Shown here one piece after another: positions 32,831-44,479 of a stretch of 64,000 nucleotides of DNA. This DNA is from Rana temporaria (Eukaryota; Chordata; Amphibia; Anura; Ranidae). Position 1 is the first letter of the stretch; the number at the start of each line of letters is the position of its first letter. The stretch is from contig NC_053499.1 in NCBI RefSeq assembly GCF_905171775.1, positions 82,916,907-82,980,906 of the forward strand. Direction: 5' to 3'. The notes below the pieces were generated by a model, which was not told the origin of the DNA, ran no database searches, and saw only the letters and a program-made list of their open reading frames with translations. Position numbers and translations under genes: made by a program.

Positions 32831-34717
32831 GTGCTATATCACCTGCTGACACTCATAGTACCTCATGCAGTATCTGTTATTCTTTTACAACAAAATATAT
32901 CACATTTGAGCCCAGCACGACACCTTTCCTGTATGACAATACTCTTGACACAACCTCACTTAATACAGAGGTGTACTACATTAAACCCATCCACACTACT
33001 ACCACTCCCTACTGATGGCCATAAACATAACTGTACTGCTGCCATCACTGAAAAGGTACTGCCTCGAAGTGATTTGAAAGATGTACCTTTATCTAATCCT
33101 GACATGATGCTTTTTGTTGATGGCTCCAGTAGGACAAATCCAGATGGCACAAATGCAACTGGATACGCAGTAGTGACACAGGATGAAATCTTGGAAGCCA
33201 GGCCTTTACCAAAACATTATTCAGCACAAGTAGCAGAACTTGTAGCACTGGCAAGAGCATGCATAATTACAAAAGGAAAATCTGTAACCATATACACAGA
33301 TAGTCAATATGCATTTTCAACTGTACATGTTTTTGCACAACAATGGAAAAACAGGGGGATGGTGACCTCTAGTGGTAAGCCAATTTCACACACGGACTTC
33401 ATTCTAGAACTTCTAGATGCAATACAGTTACCAAAAGAGCTTGCGATATGCAAATGTCAAGCACACACAAAACATACATACCCCATCTCGGAGGGAAATA
33501 AAAGAGCAGATGAAGCGGCTAAAATAGCGGCACAAGAAACACATCAAATAATGACAGGACTGGAAATCATAGAGATATATCATACAGTCCTTACTGATAT
33601 GCAGCAGAATGCTCCCCCCGGGGAGAAACAATATTGGAAAACAAAAGGTTGCACATTGATAGAGAACATTTACACATCACCTGAAGGAAAACCGGTATTG
33701 CCAAAATCCCTATTTAGGTATGCAGCAGTGTTGACACAAGGAGTAACTCATGTGTCAAACAGGGGGATGACTGAGATGTTAAATAAGGTATGTACGGCCT
33801 ATGGCTTTACAAACTATTCAAAAACTTTTTGTTCTCAATGCATTATATGTGCAAAACACAATGCTCAGGGAGGTATAAGATCAAGAAAAGGAAAGTTCCC
33901 CACACCGCAATATCCATTCCAACACATTTGTATGGATTTTATTGAATTGGACAAATGTGAAAGGAAAAAATATTGTCTGGTAATAATAGATGCTTTGACC
34001 AAATGGGTGGAGGTATTCCCGACAGGAAGTGCGGACGCACAGACTGTAGCCAAAGCATTACTAAGAGATATAATTCCTAGGTTTGGAATCCCTGAAAAGA
34101 TCTACAGCGACAATGGATCCCATTTTGTAAATAAAACTATACAACATTTGACAGAAGTGATGGGTATCCAAGTAAAAAACCATTGCGCCTACCACCCCCA
34201 ATCGGCTGGATTGGTGGAGAGACACAATGGAATCCTAAAAAATAAACTGAGAAAAGCTATGGAAGAAACAGGTAAAAATTGGATGTACTGCCTACCATTA
34301 GCTGTGACTAGCATGCATATTTCACCCACACAGGAAGGTTTGAGTCCATTTGAAATGATACATGGGAGGCCATATAGAATACCCTTACTACTAAATGAAA
34401 CACCAGTTGAAGAATCTGAACGTACCTTAGCAGAATATATGTCTAACTTGTTGAACCAGAAACAAATTAATGAGGTCTGTTCTATTCCAGAAGGTCCAAT
34501 CCAAGGAGAAGAGAAAATCCATATTGGAGACTGGGTCCTAATAAAAGTAATAAAAAGGAAACATTGGCACTTGCCTAAGTGGGAGGGGCCATATCAGGTT
34601 CTTCTTACCACTCCCACTGCAATAAGGATTGCAGAGAGGTCTACCTGGACTCACCAGTCCCATTGCAAAAAGGTTTTACAGGCAGAGCAGGGTCAGTTGG
34701 CGGCAGAGCTCTGGTAA
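32831..34717 (+). pseudogene. ERV pol: RNase H and integrase, long open frame
   Basis: 628 codons stay open, although the start is internal to pol. RNase H motifs: MLFVDGSS near 33108, AELVAL near 33231, IYTDSQYAF near 33292. The integrase has a CSQCIICAKH zinc segment, then catalytic blocks MDFIEL (33931), YSDNGSHF (34104) and AGLVERHNG (34208), i.e. D, D and E all present. The C-terminus has WEGPYQVLLTTPTAIRI, the GPY/F module of class I (gamma/epsilon-like) retroviruses. It is the best-preserved part of the provirus, but is unlinked from a working RT. Confidence 0.9.
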
Positions 34718-34815
34718 AGTCCGGCTACAAAGGGAGGTTCTGCACAAGGTGGGGCTTATCTCAAACCGGTGAAGAACTCCATTACCTTACCCCCAGGGCT
34801 CTGTAGCTGGTTAGG

Positions 34816-36652
34816 ATGGAAGGGACAGTAATTATCTTGGGTCTACTGGTGACTCTAGGTGAGACGTCTATACGTGGAGGCAGAAACTGGAAAGAAAAGG
34901 AACCTCTAGAATGGGCAAGTACGGGGAAGGCCTTGAACTTAACCTTCATAGAAGAAGTAACTAGTACCATTTTAGTTGATTTTTGCCAAATGGTGGACTG
35001 TGGGGACTTAACTGAAGCAAGAAGGCTCCAATGGGCAGATAAATATGTTTGTTATATTCCAAGTGGAACTGACTGTTTAGTATGGAACCAGGTCCTGTGG
35101 ACCACAGCACACCAAGATTGGGGGTACAACATTCTAGGCATAAAATGGTTTAAAAGAAAGACTCACCATAACAAAGGCGGCCAATTCTCCCTGTACCCAT
35201 GGCAGAGATTGCAATCAATCAACGGTTATATTCTATGGGAGCATGGGTGATCAGATCCTTTAGGTACATTTTCCTCGAGGTATTACCACCCAATAAAACC
35301 AAACAGGAAAAGGTAGACACAGAAGAGAAAGAAGAAGGCCATACTAAGATAGAAGTTCTGAGTAACACTGTAAGATTTACTAACCTAACAGTAGAAGATG
35401 CCATAGCTTTGGAGACGGGTTACCAAGAAAAAAAATGAGTGGTTAGAATGGTTGAGGTACACGGTTAAAGCTCTAAAAAAAAGGAAGCTGTTTAGTTTGT
35501 GCCGGAGCTAGACCACATTTAGCAACAGTCCCCTTTCCTCTAGATTACAATACAGATCCAGAAGGTTTAAAATGTATGTTGCGGTTGTATAATAAGAATT
35601 CTAAACCAGAAACAAATTCTACCTGTCACACATTGAGCTTGCTGTCTCCCCCAGTGCAGAGACCTCAGATACCTCCAGCGGTTTCTACATATCCGGGCAA
35701 TTTTACTTGTTTTACACTCCCAGGGAACAGTAGCGCGGTGGATCTTGGGTCACTACCTGATGACTGCTGTATGGAGAGGATTAACAAGGAACATGGTGAC
35801 TGGGTGGAACATGACATTCAGAGAGCTGATGTCTGGTGGATGTGTGGGGATAAGAAACTGCGAGCTAGGATCCCAGCCAATGCCCGAGGGGATTGTGCTA
35901 TGGTCCAGCTAGTTATGCCCCTGAGAATCCTGTCAGAACACCCGTGGACTAAGAGTCACCAACGGTATCGAAGGGACACCTCTCCCAAAGGGTCATTTGA
36001 CTCCCATATCTATATAGATGAGATTGGAGTTCCTCGAGGGGTGCCGAATGAGTTTAAGGCCAGGAATCAGGTAACGGCAGGGTTTGAGTCTCTTTTCTGG
36101 TGGGTGACTATAGATAAAAATGTTGACTGGATTAACTATATATACTACAACCAACAATGATTTGTAAACTATACCAGGGACGCTGTAAAAGGTCTAGCAG
36201 AACAGCTGGGCCCCACCTCTCTAATGGCATGGCAGAACCAAATGGCTTTAGATATGATCTTAGCTGAAAGAGGAGGGGTATGCAAAATGTTTGGTAGCAT
36301 GTGTTGTACCTTTATCCCTAATAATACAGCTCCTGGAGGGACTGTGACCAAAGCCCTGGAAGGACTAACTGCTCTATCGAATGAATTAGCAGAGAATTCA
36401 GGTATTAATGATCCATTCACAAACTGGCTTGAAGGATGGTTTGGTAAATGGACTGGACTTATCGCATCATGTTTGATCTCAATTGCTGTGGCTTTGGCAG
36501 TTCTGGTCACTTGCGGATGTTGCTGCATTCCCTGTGTTCGAGGACTTTCACAAAAAGTGATCGAAACTGCAATCTCAAGAACAATGTATCAAGCACTTCC
36601 TACCTCCGAGGAGACATGTGTGGACGTTGAAGTTCAACTTAATGACATATAG
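34816..36652 (+). pseudogene. ERV env (signal peptide, SU, TM; broken)
   Basis: ATG 34816 begins a hydrophobic signal-like segment (TVIILGLLVTLG). SU follows over three frames with stops at 35250 and 35438. From 35576 one frame runs to a TGA at 36158 and resumes in phase. A basic cleavage-like site RYRRD lies near 35962. TM has the CX6CC motif at 36281-36307 and a preceding immunosuppressive-like heptad helix (QMALDMILAERGG). A membrane span lies at about 36460-36540 and a short tail ends at 36652. The layout is gamma-type Env. At least two frameshifts and a stop disable it. Confidence 0.85.
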
Positions 36653-36712
36653 CCCGAAAGTGCATAAAACACAGGGACTATCATCGAAATGTGTTGAGAT
36701 AAAATAGCCACA

Positions 36713-36725
36713 CAAGAGGAGGGAA
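36713..36725 (+). promoter_or_regulatory. ERV polypurine tract
   Basis: The purine run AAGAGGAGGGAA abuts the TG of the 3' LTR, the position of the plus-strand primer in retroviruses. Confidence 0.8.
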
Positions 36726-37109
36726 TGTTGGAAAAGTTTTCTATGTGCATTGTGTGACTATTTATAAAAATGTAAAATGGAGTCCAGTTTCTGTAATGGC
36801 TTTTAAGGACACGTTGCTTTAGCTCTTCTTGTTCTATTGTTTTACTTCCTTAAATCAAACGTTGTAAAGAGACACTGTTATTGGCAATAAAGCTGTTTGC
36901 GTCATGAGCCACCGGTGGTCTTTAAGCCAATAGTACACTTTCTGTTGACCATATAAGAAGGTCATACACCTCGTGTCTGTATGGGACTTTTGCTTTTTCA
37001 CTTAGCATGTAGACTTCCATCCAGTTATACCGGTGTAACTGAAATAAAGTAATCTTGCTTCTGGAACACTTGAAGTTTGACTGATCACAGGGGAAGAATT
37101 ATCCTATCA
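36726..37109 (+). repeat. ERV 3' LTR
   Basis: 384 bp, TGTTGG to CTATCA, nearly identical to the 5' LTR, followed by AACGG (37110-37114), the second copy of the 5-bp target duplication. Confidence 0.95.
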
Positions 37110-37114
37110 AACGG

Positions 37115-37990
37115 AAACTGAAAATAGTTGACGCTCACAAAGCTGGAGAAGGCTATAAGAAGATAGCAAAGCGTTTTCAGATGTCAATATCCTCTGTTCG
37201 GAATGTAATTAAGAAATGGCAGTCATCAGGAACAGTGGAAGTTAAAGCAAGATCTGGAAGACCAAGAAACATATCAGACAGAACAGCTCGCAGGATTGTG
37301 AGAAAAGCAATTCAAAACCCACGTTTGACTGCACGATCCCTCCAGAAAGATCTGGCAGACACTGGAGTTGTGGTACACTATTCCACTATAAAGAGATACT
37401 TGTACAAATATGGTCTTCATGGAAGAGTCATCAGAAGAAAACCTCTTCTACGTCCTCGCCACATAAATCAGCATTTGAACTTTGCAAATAAACATATAGA
37501 CAAACCTGATGCATTTTGGAAACAAGATCTGTGGACCGATGAGGTTAAAATATAACTTTTTGGCCGGAATGAGCAAAGGTACATTTGGAGAAGAAAGGGC
37601 ACAGAATTTAATGAAAAGAACCTCTGTCCAACTGTTAAGCATGGGGGTGGATCAATCATGCTTTGGGGTTGTATTGCAGCCAGTGGCACAGGGAACATTT
37701 CACAAGTAGAAGGAAAAATGGATTCAATAAAATTTCAGCAAATTTTGGATGGTAAATTGATGCCATCTGTGAAAAAGCTGAAGTTAAAGAGAGGATGGCT
37801 TCTACAAATGGATATTGATCCTAAACACACCTCAAAATCCACGGGGGATTACATCAAGAGGCGTAAACTGAAGGTTTTGCCATGGCAATCACAATCTCTC
37901 CTTCAACATAATTGAAAATCTATGGATAGACCTTAAAAGAGCAGTGTGTGACAGACAGCCCAGAAATCTCAAAGAACTGGAAGACTTTTG
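37115..37990 (+). pseudogene. Tc1-like transposase
   Basis: Coding begins before the first ATG at 37181: HKAGEGYKKIAKRF (helix-turn-helix), SSVRNVIKKWQSSGTV, ARSGRPRNISDRTARRIVRK (GRPR hook), KPLLRPRHINQHLNFANKH and LWTDEVK (first catalytic D). A TAA at 37553-37555 interrupts, then LFGRNEQRYIWRRKG and KHGGGSIMLWGCIAASGTG continue in phase. QMDIDPKHTS is the second catalytic block. The third lies after a frameshift (LNIIENLWIDLKRAV in a mixed frame). Length is as expected for Tc1 transposases, but it is dead. Confidence 0.9.
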
Positions 37991-38472
37991 TAAGGAAGAA
38001 TGGGCAAAGATACCTCAAACAATAATTTAAAGACTCTTGGCTGGCTACAAAAAGCGTTTACAAGCTGTGATACTTGCCAAAGGGGGCAGTACAAGATATT
38101 AACTCTGCAGGGTGCCCAAACTTTTGCAGATGCCATTTTTTTGTTTTCTGTCACTTTGAAAGTGTAAACTTTTTTTTGACATATCATAAGAATGTCTAAT
38201 CTGTAATTTGATGCCTTTTGGAGATGTTTCCATCTTTACTTGGCTTCGTTATGCACATTAATACAAATTTTTACCTGGGGTGCCCAAACTTTCGATCCCC
38301 ACTGTACAACCCTCGAAGTCGATCTTTTTTTATTTTTATTTTTATTTTTTGGACAAATGGGCCTATCTTGAGGAAGGGGCCTGGAGCTGCAGCTCCAATA
38401 GCCCCTATGTTAATCAGGCCCTGGGTAAGAGTCACTACTTAAGTAAACACCTTAGGATACAGTTAGCTATAG

Positions 38473-39255
38473 GGATGAGCTGAACACCCCCCGGTTCGGT
38501 TTGCGGCAGAACATGCAAACTGACCAAAAGTTTATGCAAACACGCAAACATTGTTAAAGTCTATGGGACCTTGAATGTTAAAAATCAAAAGTGCGAATTT
38601 TAAAGGCTAATATGCAAGTTATTGTCATAAAAAAGTGTTTGGGGACCTGGGTCCTGCTCCAGGGGACATGTATCAATGCAAAAAAAAGTTTTAAAAATGT
38701 CAGTTTTTTCAGGAGCAGTGAAACAATAAAAGTGAAATATTCCTTTAAATTTCGCACCTGGGGGGTGTCTATAGTATGCCTGTAAAGTGACACATTATGG
38801 GCTGATTTACTATTGTCAGTGCGCTGCGCTGGTTCATGCCTTAATTAGCACTCTGGGTGAAGCCTTAATTAGGCGCATGAACCAGCGTAGCAGCCGGCGC
38901 GTTGCAAGTAATATGTAAAGCCGCGCCGAACTCCCTATAGAATTCTATGGGAGAAATCAAAAGTGTTCATTTTAAAGGATAATATGCAAGTTTTGTCCTA
39001 AAAAGTGTTTGGGGACCTCAGTCCTGTCCCAGGAAACATGTATCAATGCTTTTTTTTTTTAAAACGGTCGTTTTTTCGGGAGCAGTGAATTTAATAATGC
39101 TTAAAGTGAAACAATAAAAGTGAAATATTCCTTTAAATTTCGTACCTAGGGGGGGGTGTAATGTCAGCATGTGAAATAGCGCATTTTTCCCGCACTTAGA
39201 ACTGTCCGTGCACAAAATGACATTCTGAGGGAAAAAAGTCATTTAAAATTCACAC
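38473..39255. repeat. Left arm of an inverted-repeat complex
   Basis: It starts GATGAGCTGAACACCCCCCGG, the inverted counterpart of GGGGGGTGTTCGGCTCATCC ending at 45451. A ~190-base block (GGACATGTATCAATGC ... AATATTCCTTTAAATTTCG) occurs twice inside it, at about 38580-38765 and 38950-39150, and in inverse at 45100-45330 and partly at 41010-41050. Non-coding. Confidence 0.6.
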
Positions 39256-39259
39256 GCGG

Positions 39260-40640
39260 CTATAATGAATTGTCGGCTCTGACAATTCAGACAGGATTCA
39301 TTCATAAAACAAAGACAAAAAAGAGGGGGGACAGAGTGCGGCCCCCCTCTCCTGAACCGCACCAGGCCACATGCCCTCAACATGGGGAGGATGTCCCCAT
39401 GTTGATGGGGACAAGGGCCTCATCCTCCCAACCCTTGCCCGGTGGTTGTGGGGGTCTGCGGGCGGGGGGCTTATCAGAATCTGGAAGACCCCTTTAACAA
39501 AGGGGACCACCAGATCCTGCCCCCCCCTATGTGAAATGGTAATGGGGTACACTGTACCTCTACCATTTCACCCCAAAAAAAATGTCAAAGTCTTAAAAAT
39601 GACAGTAGCCGGTTTTTGACAAATCTTTTAATAAAATCTTCTTTTCTTCTTTCATTCGGGTTTCTTCCTCTGCTTCTTTCTTGGGTCTTCTCGTCCGCAT
39701 CTTGCCCGACGTGTTCTTCTATCTTCTCCATCCGTCCTTCAGCCTTCTCGTCCTGCATCTTGCCCGGTGTCTTCTCCTGTCTTCTCCGTCCGTCCTTTAG
39801 CCCTCTCGTCCACATCTTTTTCTTCCCCGGACGCAACGCTTGAAATTGAATTGGCCGCCGTGTGCCGCTCCTGGGACCCGCCCCCCTCTGATGCCACAAG
39901 TAAACTCCTTAGAAAGTCATGTGCGTCAGAATTCAATTTCAAGCGCGCCGTCCGGAGAAGAAGAAGCCGTCGCACTATGCGGACGAGCTTCCAATTGAAG
40001 TTCGCGCCGTGTGACGCTCATGTGACCCCGCCCCCCTCTGACGCACATATGCCACACGCTGACTTTCATATGAGTTAACCTGTGGCGTCAGAGGGGGGTG
40101 GGTCCCAGGAGCGGGAACACGGCGGGCTCTTCAATTTCAAGCTCAGCGCCCAGAAGATCAAGAAGATGCAGGACGAGAAGGTCGACAGACAGAGAAGAAG
40201 ATGGGAGACGTCGGGCAAGATGTGGACGAGAAGACCCAAGAAAGAAGCAGAGGAAGAAACCCGAATGAAAGAAGAAGAAAAACCGCGGAAAGAAGATTTT
40301 ATTAAAAGATTTGTCAAAAACCGGCTACTGTCATTTTTCACACTTTTGTCACTTTTTTTGGGTTAAATGGTTAGGGGTACAATGTACCCCATTACCATTT
40401 CACATAGGGGGGGGGCGGGATCTGGGGGTCCCCTTTGTTAAAGGGGTCTTCCAGATTCTGATAAGCCCCCCGCCCGCAGACCCCCACAACCACCGGGCAA
40501 GGGTTGTGGGGATGAGGCCCTTGTCCCCATCAACATGGGGACATCCTCCCCATGTTGAGGGCATGTGGCCTGGTGCGGTTCAGGAGAGGGGGGGCCGCAC
40601 TCTGTCCCCCCTCTTTTCTGCGACCGGCCAGGTTAACGTG
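39260..40640. repeat. Large palindrome, ~0.7-kb arms
   Basis: Left-arm blocks (GGGACAGAGTGCGGCC, CATGCCCTCAACATGGGGAG, GACCCCTTTAACAAAGG, CCGGTTTTTGACAAATC, TCTTTCATTCGGGTTTCTTC) return in reverse complement in the same inverted order at 40260-40620. The centre is near 39960-40060. Open frames here are by-products of GAAGA/TCTTC repeats, not genes. It would extrude or fold as a hairpin of roughly 700 base pairs. Confidence 0.75.
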
Positions 40641-41050
40641 CTCGGATAAGGGTCTGGTGTGGATTTTTAGGGGGACTCCACGCCATTTTTTTTTAAATTT
40701 GGGGTGGAGTTCCCCTTAAAATCCACACCAGACCTGAAGGGCCTGGTATGGATATTTGGGGGGACCCCACGCCATTTTTTTTGTTTTTACGGCGGGGTTC
40801 CCCTTAATATCCATTCCAGACCTGAAGGGCCTGGTAATTTAATTTGGGGGAACCCCCATACATTTTTTTGTTTTTAGTTTTAATGAGCAATGACTGTATT
40901 CTTTATAGCCATGAGTACTTTAAAATTACTTTTTTTTTCACTTCAGAAATGACATCTTGTACAGGGACAGTTCTAAGCACGGGAAACATGCGTGTATCCC
41001 CTTCCCCCCTGTATGAAATTTAAAGGAATATTTCACTTTTATTATTTCAC
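40641..41050. repeat. Repeat with GGGGACTCCACGCCATTTTTT units
   Basis: Two diverged copies of a block (TCTGGTGTGGATTTTTAGGGGGACTCC and CCTGGTATGGATATTTGGGGGG) each followed by an inverted partner (GGAGTTCCCCTTAAAATCC). The end GGGACAGTTCTAAGCACGGGAAACATGCG matches 45090-45115. Confidence 0.5.
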
Positions 41051-41055
41051 TTTAA

Positions 41056-41830
41056 CCACTTCCATACCGCGCCTATTCTGGCACTTCTCTCTTTCATGTA
41101 AAAATTATATTTATTACCTGGGAAATTACTCAGGACCTCCAAACATTATATATATAATTTTTTAGCAGACACCCTAGGGAATAAAGTGGCGGTCATTTTT
41201 TATTTGATTTCCAACGGTATTTGCACAATGATTTTTCTAACGCCTTTTTTTTTTGGCCCAAAAAAAAAAAAACGGTCCATGAATTAAAAAATAACAAAAC
41301 AGTAAAGTTAGCCCAATTTTTATGGATAATGTGAAAGATGATGTTACACCGTGTAAATAGATACCAACTTGTCATGCTTTAATATTGCACACACTCATGG
41401 AATGGCGACAAACTTCGGGACATAAAAATATCCATAGGCGATGCTTGATTTTTTTTTACAGGTGACCAGTTCAGAGTTACAGAGGAGGTATAGGGCTAGA
41501 ATTATTGCTCTCGCTCTAATGCACGCGTCCATACCTCACATGTGTGGTTTGAATGGTGTTTACATATGTGGGCGGGACTTACATGCATATTCGCTTCTGA
41601 GTGCAAGCTTCTAGCGACAGGGGCGTTTTTTTTTTTTACCTCATATTTTTATTCTTGTACTTTTTTGTCACTTTTTTTTATTTTGGATCACTTTTCTTCC
41701 TATTACAAGGAATGTAAACATCCCTTGTAATAGGACTAGTGTGTGACAGGTCCTCATTATGGAGAGAGGCGGGGTCAATAAGGCTGGAAAGCATGGTATT
41801 GAAAAAAAAAAAATCTCATGCTTTCAGCTG
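41056..41830. repeat. Interspersed repeat (TTAGCCCAATTT family), copy 2
   Basis: It starts CCACTTCC after TTAA and shares AAAGTTAGCCCAATTTTTATGG, TGTGAAAGATGATGTTACAC, ATACCTCACATGTGTGG and the ACAAGGAATGTAAACATCCCTTGT hairpin with 19010..19955. Non-coding. Confidence 0.6.
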
Positions 41831-41842
41831 CAATCATGTTCG

Positions 41843-42040
41843 TTCAGCACAGTGGTGTAGTGTATAGAACTTTGACCTAGCAGCAAAAGGGTCGCTGGTT
41901 CGAATCCCGCCCGTGACACCAGCTGCCTGGAGTTTGCATGTTCTCCCTGTTCCTGCGTGGGTTTCCTCCCACAATATAAAAACATGCTGTAAATCGGATC
42001 GGGTCTAAATAAGCCCTAATATGCAGTAGTATATTTAGGT
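41843..42040 (+). mobile_element. tRNA-derived SINE (V-SINE-like)
   Basis: An A-box-like TGGTGTAGTGTA is followed by the B box GGTTCGAATCC (41897-41907), then the conserved body GGAGTTTGCATGTTCTCCCTG and GTGGGTTTCCTCCCA. It ends near AAATAAGCCCTAATATGCAG. This is the head-plus-body layout of tRNA-derived SINEs of fish and amphibians transcribed by RNA polymerase III. It is not a functional tRNA: no acceptor stem closes. Confidence 0.8.
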
Positions 42041-42613
42041 TTTGTGCTGCCCTAGGCCTGACTACATTTCTGCACCTCCTAATAGAAAAATGACCCACCC
42101 CTTCCTGTCAAAGCCACACCCTGTTTTTGTATGACCCGCCCAGGAATTTTCAGGGCACACACACACACTAGTTCTGGGGGGGGGGGGGGTTACTGGACTC
42201 CCTTAATTTGCATAGTTTTTCCCTCACTTCCTGTTTGGCTATGGGGCAGGAAGTGAAGGCAAATCTCCCCAATTGGACACAGATAGTACAAAATAAACTG
42301 ACAGGGCCTATAACCCTCCCTCACTCTATCCAAAATTAAAGAAAATAAAAAGTGTTGATTATAGTTCTAGTTGAAGCACACATTTCAGAGAGTTTTGAGA
42401 GGCCTAAGAAAATATAACCATGCCAATAGGCCAGGATACAGCGTTGCTAATATGTATGAATGTGTGTGTTGGGCACCCCACAAACACCACCCAATGTTAA
42501 CTAAAAAAATATTAATTTGCAAATAAGTATTATCTGCTCATTTTTTGGGGATGTCTGCACCCCTGATAGTGACAACATTTGTGAGGTGTCTTCACCCTTT
42601 CTAATTCAAATTC
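42041..42613. other. No gene recognised
   Basis: Repeat-like non-coding sequence with a G run near 42176 and a short CA tract near 42155. No coding or terminal repeats recognised. Confidence 0.4.
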
Positions 42614-42773
42614 ATTCACTTCCTGTCACATAGCCAAACAGGAAGTGAGGGTAAAACCTTACTAATATCTTTTCTTGGGGACACAGAGATCAATCTAAAT
42701 AGTTTCCCATTATGTAAATTGCACTCTAGCATTTTGCTGTGTACACCCCAAATTATTAGGGATCTTGGACTTT

Positions 42774-42944
42774 GGGGTCCATTTACTAAAGGCAAATCCA
42801 CTTTGCACTACAAGTGGACAAGCAAGGAAGAAAACAAAACAACTTTGCTTCTACAGGATTGGATGTTAAAACCATCAGTGCTCCCTCTCTGATTTTCAGC
42901 AACTATGCTTGTACTGCAGAGTGGCTTTGCCTTTACTAAACCCC
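42774..42944. mobile_element. MITE with TTTACTAAAGGCAAATCCAC termini
   Basis: Ends GGGGTCCATTTACTAAAGGC and TTTGCCTTTACTAAACCCC are inverted. A related copy lies at 51196..51383. Short and non-coding. Confidence 0.7.
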
Positions 42945-42965
42945 AAACTAAATAATCATTTGGGG

Positions 42966-43113
42966 CAGGGATCCTCAAACTACGGCCCTCCAGCTGTTGT
43001 AGAACTACACATCCCATGAGGCCTTGTAATGCACTGACATTCACAGACATGACTAGGCATGATGGGAATTGTAGTTCCTGAACAACTGGAGGGCCGTAGT
43101 TTGAAGACCCATG
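42966..43113. mobile_element. hAT-type MITE with exact 8-bp target duplication
   Basis: 148 bp from CAGGGATCCTCAAACTACGG to GGCCGTAGTTTGAAGACCCATG, flanked on both sides by ATTTGGGG (42958-42965, 43114-43121). The interior is nearly self-complementary (GGCCCTCCAGCTGTTG with CAACTGGAGGGCC). The 8-bp duplication and CAGGG...ends identify hAT. Confidence 0.88.
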
Positions 43114-43249
43114 ATTTGGGGTGTACACAACAGTGCTGGAGTGCAATTTGCTTAATGGGGACACTAGTTAGATTGACCTGTGTCCCCAAGAAAAGACACT
43201 GGTAGGGTTTTAACCTCACTTCCTGTTCAGCTGTGTGACAGGAAGTGAA

Positions 43250-43802
43250 GCCAATTTTAAGAAAAGGGACACAAAGCTCAACCCAAAAAAAAACACAAGC
43301 AGGGGTTCTAACACTCACTTGGCTTCCCTCAAACACCCACAATTACAATAGGATTGCCTTGTGCTAGATTTAAGCACAGTGCTGTAAATCAGCACTTCAA
43401 GCCTGTCCACCAATAACCCCCCCCCCCCCCCCAACAGGCCATGTTTGCAGGTTTTCCTTCATCTTGCACATGTGCTTTAAAAGGACAGTCTGGACAGCAA
43501 TTCTTAATAAGAGAAATCCACAAAACGTGTCCTGTCGGGGGTACTTGAGGGCTGAGGACCACTGCAGTAAAAAGAAAAATACTTACCACTTAAATTCATG
43601 GAGAATAAACATGGCAAACATTTCATGATTACACACCAGGAAAGAAGCTTAGACAAAAATCACACCTAATTTGTTAGGCCCAAACCTATTTCAGCTGCAG
43701 CTGTCAAAATATGTAGCATGAAAAAGTAACAAAAAACAAAACTTCAAAATTTTAAAGTAATTTTTATTGGTCAACAAAACAAGGAAAGCAAAAAAAGACA
43801 AA
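43250..43802. other. No gene recognised
   Basis: Includes a C run at about 43418-43433. Otherwise unique-looking AT-rich sequence; nothing coding. Confidence 0.4.
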
Positions 43803-43803
43803 C

Positions 43804-43886
<83 letters not shown>
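43803..43886. repeat. (AC)n microsatellite
   Basis: About 41 uninterrupted AC units. Open frames through it are artefacts of the dinucleotide. Confidence 0.98.
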
Positions 43887-43889
<3 letters not shown>

Positions 43890-44479
43890 AAAATACATTT
43901 CAAAAATCAAAATAAACATAGGTTAACCGTCCCAACATCTTCAGAAATTTTTATCAAAATAAGGCAGCAGAGACAAATACATCAAAGTGAACATCATTTA
44001 AAAATAAACAAAAAACATTGGCAAAATAAACATGCAACAAACCACATTTCTGTTTAGCAACAGCATTCCTGCCTGCCCCTCGGAGGGCAGCTGAGGACTG
44101 ATCGATCCACGCTTTTTATAACATGTGCTAGTAATGAAGCAATTGAAATCACATGAACAAATTTCAGTCTCTAGTTTGGGTGAGCTTGTAAGTGCTTACA
44201 CCTGGTAATAACCCAGCCACGCTCTATGAGCAGCATCCAAGTGATTTTCACCTTTTAAAAAGAAAGGAACATTTTTTCTAAGTGTCTGAGTAGACTCAGT
44301 TCATCACACATGTAGGAACAAAGCTGCAATGGCATGAGAGCTTTTTTTTTTTTTTTTCCCCTGAACTCATGCTTTCCAGCCTGAAGGGGAGGTCTTAGTG
44401 AATTATTACGTAACAAAAATAAATAATAATAATTAAAATGCCCCTGTCCTCCCAGTCAGAAGTGAACACGCACATTTAA
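43887..44479. other. No gene recognised
   Basis: Unique-looking non-coding sequence with a T run near 44343. I see no exon, RNA gene or transposon end. Confidence 0.4.

Larger units (their letters stand above)
28763..38306 (+). mobile_element. Tc1-like element hosting an ERV
   Basis: The left part 28763..29016 and right part 37110..38306 belong to one element. The left has TTACAGAAAACAAAAAAATGG and CAAAAGTTTGGGCACCCTGC; the right has the inverted matches GCAGGGTGCCCAAACTTTTG and CCATTTTTTTGTTTTCTGTC. The right terminus ends CCCAAACTTTCGATCCCCACTG followed by TA. The left outer end is cut by a MITE. The ERV sits in its 5' UTR with the duplication AACGG. Confidence 0.8.
42614..43245. repeat. 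Palindromic repeat with two nested MITEs
   Basis: The arms CACTTCCTGT...CAGGAAGTGAGG, TCTTTTCTTGGGGACAC and TGTACACCCCAAAT at 42614-42755 reappear inverted at 43114-43245. The centre was disrupted by the elements at 42774..42944 and 42966..43113. Confidence 0.65.

Noticed and set aside
39585..40366. Open frames of 75-104 codons in 39.6-40.4 kb
   Set aside because: They occur on both strands symmetrically because the DNA is a palindrome of GAAGA/TCTTC-rich repeats.
41847..41920. tRNA gene
   Set aside because: A and B box words are present, but no acceptor or anticodon stems close and a SINE body follows; it is the head of a SINE.
43767..44057. Open frame through (AC)n encoding THTHTH
   Set aside because: Dinucleotide artefact on both strands; no coding on either side.
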